A DNA stretch of 64,000 nt, from assembly GCA_030062745.1 (NCBI GenBank), contig CP099841.1, positions 25,857,398 through 25,921,397 on the forward strand, read 5' to 3'. This document shows, piece after piece, positions 59,801 to 64,000 of the stretch. The notes under the pieces are model-generated. The model was not told the DNA's origin. It made no database searches and saw only the letters and a program-made list of their open reading frames with translations. The position numbers were made by a program, and so were the translations under genes. The stretch comes from Capitulum mitella. Its lineage: Eukaryota > Arthropoda > Thecostraca > Pollicipedomorpha > Pollicipedidae. Position 1 is the first letter of the stretch. Every line of letters begins with the position of its first letter.

Positions 59801-62540
59801 ACCAGTCCTGGCGACCCAGTCAAGGGTGCCGGCCTACAAAAAGCATCAATAGATAAAAATAGGACTGGACGTCGACAGGCGACAAGCGGTCGTCTAAAGG
59901 TCATGTTTGCGAGCATGCTGTGGCTCCCCCGCGTGCGGCGGGGTCGTAACAGGCCGCTGCATATCTACATACGTACGCCCCGTGCCTGCCAGGTAACGAT
60001 CGTCGCCCTGGAGGAGTCCACGTACCTGACGTGGACCCCCGAGGCGTTACGGTCCGTCCTGGAGGCCAGTGCGTTCCTGAACGCTGTGATATTGAACCTG
60101 GTAGGTAAGTACTCAGTCGGCCGACGGTAAGAGCAATCGTGACTTGCATGGTGGTAGAAAAGACAGAAGGTATGGCTGCATATTCCGCGTTGTACGGACG
60201 TGTCAAGGAGCATTTTCGTCATTAGGCTGGAATGGTCAGCTTGGCGGTTATGGCGGTGAAACCGCTATTTCGAAATTTCGCCAGCGCAGGGTTAAAAGAA
60301 CGCCAGTCTCGTCGCGGCCACAATTCAAAGCTCGGTTTATTCCGTCCTCACATTAATCAATGTCACAAAATTACAATGCCGTGAAATGGAACGATGTTAA
60401 ACTATGCCTATCAAATGATTACGTTATATGAAAGCGGCCATTCATGGTATAACCCCAGCCTGACCCGTTTTATCGGACCGGCGAGTGATACTACCCGCGA
60501 CTCACACCATCCCTGACTTAGAATGACCAAGACTCAGACCGACCACTATTTAGACCTACCATTTCTCAGACCGACCACGACTCAGACCGACCACTACTCG
60601 GACCGACCAAGATACAGACTGGTCACCATTAAGACCAACCACGACTCAGACCGACCAAGATGCAGACCACGACTCACATCGACCACAACTCAAACCGATC
60701 ACGACTCAGACCAACCAAGATATAGACTGACCACCCCACCACTCAGACCGACCACGACGCAGACCGACCACGACCGACACTGATCACGAGTCAGACCAAT
60801 TACAACTCAGACCGACCGCAACTCAGACTGGCCACGACTCAGACTGACCACCATTCAGACTGTCCAAGACTTATTAGACAGGTCATGACCCTGGCAGGCC
60901 AAGATACAGACCGACCACAACTCAGATCGACCATCATTCAGACCGACCATGACCAAGGCTTATCAAGATTCGGGCTGGTCAGTGGTCACCATCGCACTGG
61001 TCAGTGGTCACCATTGAGACTCACCAAGACTCATTTTGACCACGAGAAGGGCCGACTTTTTCTTTCACGCTACGCATGCATTAGGTTGTTGTCGTAGAAC
61101 TTTAGTCGTAGAACGTAATTAACGTAAACTCTAACTGGGAAAATGAGCCGGGTAGCCGCATTACCGACAATGAAGGCAACGGCTTCCCGTCACACGATTC
61201 CGCCTTTTCGTAGCCTGTCGTTACTGCAAACCCACTTTTATCTGTAATTCTCATTCTTCTTTTCAGCATTCTTACCCGTTGGGGATCCTATTTGCGTTTG
61301 CATGTAATAAGTAACATGTGTGAATGTATCTGTTACGTATTGTGTAACACTCCAATTACACACGTTCAGTTGGGCAGAGCGAGAAGAAATTAAACGTTCA
61401 TATTAACCAGGAACCAAAGGAACAAATTTTATGAACTAAACCTCGCTGTCGTGACGACATTGGATTGTCTTCCTCAATATAGGTGCCGAATAGGTGTGCT
61501 TTCTCTTTGGGTATTCTCCGACTGATGCATCCTTCACCCAACTTTAGCCCTACCTTATAAAGCCACCTAAAAATTTAGCAACTTTTTGCTTATCGTGACC
61601 TCTAATGCAACGATAATTGGCAACCATTCTCTGAGTGACACGAAATTTCGTGGATGTGTAACTGCCCACCATAAATTAAAGTTGGGGTAGAAAGGTATCG
61701 TAAAAACATTATTAATTCTAAGAAGCTTGGGTGGGGAACGCCAGGACACGAGAATTTTCACGGTAGCTGGTTTTACAGGCAACGTAAGTACCAAAAGATC
61801 ATCGGTAATCAAACCAAGCCCCGTAGTAGTCCCGTAGTAGCCCTGTGTGTTGATACCTCGAATCCCAAAAGCTTGGTTGCAGTTTGTCTGCAGTCTAAAC
61901 TGCCTTGCGTTTGCGTGACCGTCACTGTGTGCTTTCCGCTTGCTTTTTGCGATTTTATCGTGGTAGAAACTATCCTCTTATGGTTACGTTCTGTCGAAGA
62001 TAGCCTTTTTCTGTTGTACGTTCGTACACCCTGAACTGGTTGTAGCTTCCAAAAGGGGCAATGCTCGGGATGATGTACACTAAAACTTGTTTAGAGCACG
62101 AGTTCATTGATACCAAATGAAGCCGGCGATACACGTCCCATTGAAAAGGATGGTTGCGCAGCCTTTGGGAGTTACATATACATATGTACATCACCGTATC
62201 GTGCATACGCGTACATCACCTCACTGCTCATCGCACAAAGCCAATGTCCCTCGATTTACTCACGGCATCGCTGTCCGTCGCTGCCGCAGGCAAGGACATA
62301 ACGCAGAAGCTGTACCGGGTGAACGAGTTCCTGCGGCGTGAGGAGTGCTGCCGGCCGGGTCAGGGGTCAAACTGCGAGCTGGCCGGGCCGCCGCCGGCAG
62401 CGCGCTCGCTCAGCGTGGACACGGCGTTGGCGGCGGGCCGCGGCCCGGCGAAGCCGCACCGGGTCTGGCTGGGGGACGCCCGACGTCGGCTGTCAGCAGG
62501 CGCCCTGCCCGACACCCAGGGTGAGGCGTGTGGGGACTGA
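50322..62540 (+). CDS. Popeye domain protein, gene B, 4 exons
   Basis: This is a second Popeye-family membrane protein. The exons join in phase (479+151+112+251 nt) to give 330 residues plus stop. The N terminus MEAPTNSSL carries one sequon (NSS at 6). Three hydrophobic segments lie at about 26-42, 48-68 and 73-93. RPVRPPPELRELHRRLFSPLRV at about 97-118 is read in pieces: RPVRPPPELRELHRR, then LFSPLRV. LTVLLSGK is at 153-160, FVNSPEW at 178-184, VTIVALEESTYLTW at 211-224 and GKDITQKLYRVNEFL at 248-262. The family FxDSPE motif is changed to FVNSPE, replacing the Asp that contacts cAMP. The W after SPE resembles POPDC2/3. Exon 1 is extremely GC- and Ala-rich. Introns differ from gene A except the shared phase-0 one before VTI. 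The exact vertebrate orthologue is unclear. Confidence 0.87.
50801..51569. other. Gene B intron 1, first part
   Basis: Intron 1 runs 50801-58714. This part has a poly-C run near 51222-51234 and no recognised feature. Confidence 0.4.
51570..53110. repeat. Head-to-head satellite palindrome in gene B intron 1
   Basis: Five units of about 138 bases run in one orientation (starts near 51673, 51813, 51955, 52092 and 52225, each with a gggcacc..cagatag..gcacataaaaatctaggt core). From about 52309 six units run as the reverse complement (near 52309, 52449, 52590, 52731, 52867 and 53009, core acctagatttttatgtgctct). The switch point is near 52300. Units share ttgacttcaaggtca and aggtggc..cgcctac words. 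Confidence 0.82.
53111..57239. other. Gene B intron 1, middle
   Basis: AT-rich DNA with no exon supported. A 202-codon open frame lies on the minus strand at 54431-55039 (described separately). The rest shows only short frames. Confidence 0.4.
54431..55039 (-). other. Unexplained 202-codon antisense open frame
   Basis: This is the longest uninterrupted ATG-to-stop frame in the window outside repeats and very GC-rich DNA. It lies antisense in gene B intron 1. The predicted protein has a Gly-rich start, a middle with ARHIRDLFSLG and LLFLHLCYKLLDNSY, and no membrane pattern or domain that I recognise. Chance or a degraded mobile-element frame is as likely as a gene. Confidence 0.15.
57240..58090. 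repeat. Degenerate ~30-bp minisatellite
   Basis: Over 800 bases consist of loosely repeated gctggcctgtaaagggcccc-type units of about 28-32 bases with much drift. A related short stretch (gaccta..agatttccg..ggcctccgcgggcctg) reappears at 58275-58335. Confidence 0.75.
58715..58865 (+). CDS. Popeye gene B exon 2 (cAMP-pocket region)
   Basis: 151 nt after ccgccggcag, donor gtacat. It completes Lys160 and reads LLVSCDGSCLHNVSPHQF, then VNSPEWEARRL, and ends DPDLVYQ. This matches MKVSYRGHFLHNIYP..FIDSPEF of BVES apart from N for D. The stretch after SPEWEARRL (SESARADSEQPKPPDPD) is longer and more hydrophilic than in relatives. Confidence 0.9.
58866..59992. other. Gene B intron 2
   Basis: This contains a (CT)n/pyrimidine tract at 59098-59132. 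No additional exon recognised. Confidence 0.5.
59993..60104 (+). CDS. Popeye gene B exon 3
   Basis: 37 codons plus one base, acceptor cgtgcctgccag, donor gtaagt. VTIVALEESTYLTWTPEALR corresponds to VTIIADDNCRFLCWSRERL in BVES. The Cys and Arg of the relatives are replaced by Thr and Tyr. Confidence 0.9.
60525..61050. repeat. Degenerate ~16-bp repeat array in gene B intron 3
   Basis: Repeated gaccgaccacgactca units of about 15-16 bases with drift, densest at 60525-60970. Intron 3 runs 60105-62289. Confidence 0.85.
61051..62289. other. Gene B intron 3, distal part
   Basis: Mixed AT-rich DNA with a tacatatacatatgtacatc patch near 62174. No exon other than exon 4 recognised. Confidence 0.4.
62290..62540 (+). 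CDS. Popeye gene B exon 4 with stop
   Basis: Acceptor cgctgccgcag. It completes Gly248 and reads KDITQKLYRVNEFL, then a Cys-, Pro- and Arg-rich tail ending GEACGD and TGA. A GTGAGG at 62521, within the last codons, is a credible donor, so the annotated C terminus may instead be an intron read-through and further exons could exist beyond the window. Confidence 0.8.
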
Positions 62541-62605
62541 GAGGCAGTGAGGCTCAAGGTGTCTGGAGAACCGACTCCCAGGGTGAGGCGTGTGGGGACT
62601 GAGAG
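62515..62605 (+). repeat. 62-bp tandem duplication at the gene B stop
   Basis: The 28-base segment beginning cccagggtgaggcg and ending actgagag occurs at 62515-62543 and again at 62577-62605. It includes both the stop codon of the predicted exon 4 and the possible GTGAGG donor. Confidence 0.85.
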
Positions 62606-63904
62606 ATAGCGTAAAGTTTGTGAGGCAGAACAGTTCAAAGTAACCAATATTTGGTGACCGTAACTTGCACTTTAGTTATCGGTAGATTGCCCTCCAACGT
62701 CCTTCGCCGATGTTTCATAAACTTTTTGATCTGCTGAAGGCTACGCCCGAAATGATTTTGCACACGTCTTTGCGGGACTGATCATGCGAATAAGCGGGGA
62801 ATAATTAAGGTGTAGTCTCTCCATGGCACTGGCCTGACGTGCGATTTGTTAATTAAAACTCGGTTAAATTACACATCCACTAATGTTGAATCTTATGACT
62901 GCAAATGTGCATTAAATCCAAATGTCAGTAGCGCAAATTATCCGATAATTACGCGGACGCTGTTCAGTCATAAACGCTAATTTCCAGCATTTCGTCGGAT
63001 GGCATAGCGTCGAACTACCCGAACGCATTAGTGAATCACAAAACTAATGCGGCCCGAAACGACATTATGCTCATCCTGACCTTGGCGTGCTGAAAAATTG
63101 TCTGGAACCATGTGACGAATCTTCCAGGCCTCTAATTACCATCCGTCGATCAAAGCCCCAATACTGTTCGGCTAGCGGCCCTGTAGTGGGACCATATAAC
63201 TACTTCCGATCTAGCAGTAATGTTGAGGGTCGGCACTTTGGGCTCTGAAGTGAATCCACGTGGAACGCCAAATGACGCGAAATCTTAATTGAAATTTCAG
63301 TGCCGTCTCAGCGGAAAGAATGCAACAAAAACTGTGATTGAGACGATAGGTAGCATTGGGTCAATTATTTTCTCGCAACTGATTACACTGACGCTATAAT
63401 CTTGAACATAATTTAACGCGGTCATCTTCCTCTTTCGCCGTAGTCTCGTTTGAACGCCTGTGGACATCTCGCCCTTCTCAGGCATAACACTGTCAATGTA
63501 TTACTTGCTTTGATGTAGACAGGCTCGAAATCACACGCCTTAAAAACGCCAAATCCTCTTCCTACCAAAGCCCACGCAACCTTCCAGCAAAAAGCTGTCG
63601 CTGAACAGTACCGCTCTTCCTAGGGAGCCTGCTACGCCGGCAGAGGTACACAGGTGGACACCCGGCCTCCGGTCCCAAACCGCATAAGGCTTGCCCTGGC
63701 ACCGTCTGTTCCCTCCTCCCCGCATACAAATCACGATATACATTAGCCCGTGGTGTGCCAGGCTCGCATGCAAGCCGCAGTGCCCTGGGGGCTGGACCGT
63801 GACCAGAGGTCGAACTCGCCATCCGGTCACGCGATCACCGTGAGTACAGCTCACTAAGGCGGGGCGAACATCAGCTGGCATGTCGTCGCATCACATCGGG
63901 GTCC
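62606..63904. other. Downstream of gene B, no gene seen
   Basis: A minus-strand frame at 63540-63881 has no recognised domain. No clear AATAAA close to the stop; an attaaa lies near 62851. Confidence 0.35.
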
Positions 63905-64000
63905 TCCTCGCTTCCTCAGCGGTTAGATATTTCGATTCGTGACTGCGAGGCTGTGGGTTCGAATTTCGACGCCGCCAGTTCTCGATCAGTGACACGTGTG
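63905..64000 (+). repeat. tRNA-derived SINE head, cut by window end
   Basis: The A-box-like cctcagcggttagat (63913-63927) and B-box-like gggttcgaattt (63955-63966) are spaced as in a tRNA. The latter continues cgacgccg as in the element near 1.1 kb. Stems are imperfect, so a SINE rather than a tRNA gene. Confidence 0.55.

Overview
This window is nuclear DNA from an animal, most likely an invertebrate and possibly an arthropod. The coding content is split into short GC-rich exons with GT-AG introns, and most of the rest is repeats, microsatellites and old mobile-element remains. I found no bacterial operons, rRNA, functional tRNA or CRISPR array. The arthropod guess rests on how closely the TRAPPC3 exons resemble insect versions from memory, so the exact taxon is open.

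Three genes are supported. (1) TRAPPC3 (Bet3), a TRAPP tethering-complex subunit, lies on the minus strand at 10420-12844: 4 exons, 175 residues, all junctions in phase. (2) A BVES/POPDC1-like Popeye-domain gene lies on the plus strand at 15537-22264: 8 exons, about 386 residues. It is intact except for one extra base in exon 5, near 18963. (3) A second Popeye-domain gene lies on the plus strand at 50322-62540: 4 exons, 330 residues. It has a different intron layout, and Asn replaces the Asp of the conserved DSPE motif of the cAMP-binding pocket. TRAPPC3 and the first Popeye gene are head to head. The two Popeye genes are in the same orientation about 28 kb apart, so they look like a dispersed tandem pair. 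Popeye proteins are three-pass membrane proteins that bind cAMP; TRAPPC3 works in ER-Golgi traffic, and I see no functional link beyond adjacency.

Layout: 1-10.4 kb has no supported gene, with a SINE-like copy near 1.1 kb and a (TA)n tract at 5.1 kb. 10.4-22.3 kb holds TRAPPC3 and Popeye gene A in relatively AT-rich DNA. 22.15-29.56 kb is an inverted duplication that carries the last exon of gene A and its downstream 30-bp minisatellite, and the spacer contains a dead LINE fragment and a 32-bp minisatellite. 29.6-50.3 kb is gene-poor, with a possible MITE, a 1.9-kb inverted repeat (36.7-38.6 kb), a foldback-like element with tandem-repeat arms (42.6-43.6 kb) and a perfect-period 33-bp minisatellite (45.7 kb). 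50.3-62.5 kb is Popeye gene B, whose first intron contains a head-to-head satellite palindrome (51.6-53.1 kb) and a degenerate minisatellite. The window ends in another tRNA-headed SINE.

The strongest unexplained theme is inverted symmetry. Four independent large inverted structures lie within about 31 kb, and two of them are made of tandem repeats whose orientation flips at a central point. No clearly new protein system was recognised. The most checkable biological points are the DSPE to NSPE change in gene B, the frameshift in gene A, and the inverted copy of gene A's terminal exon.
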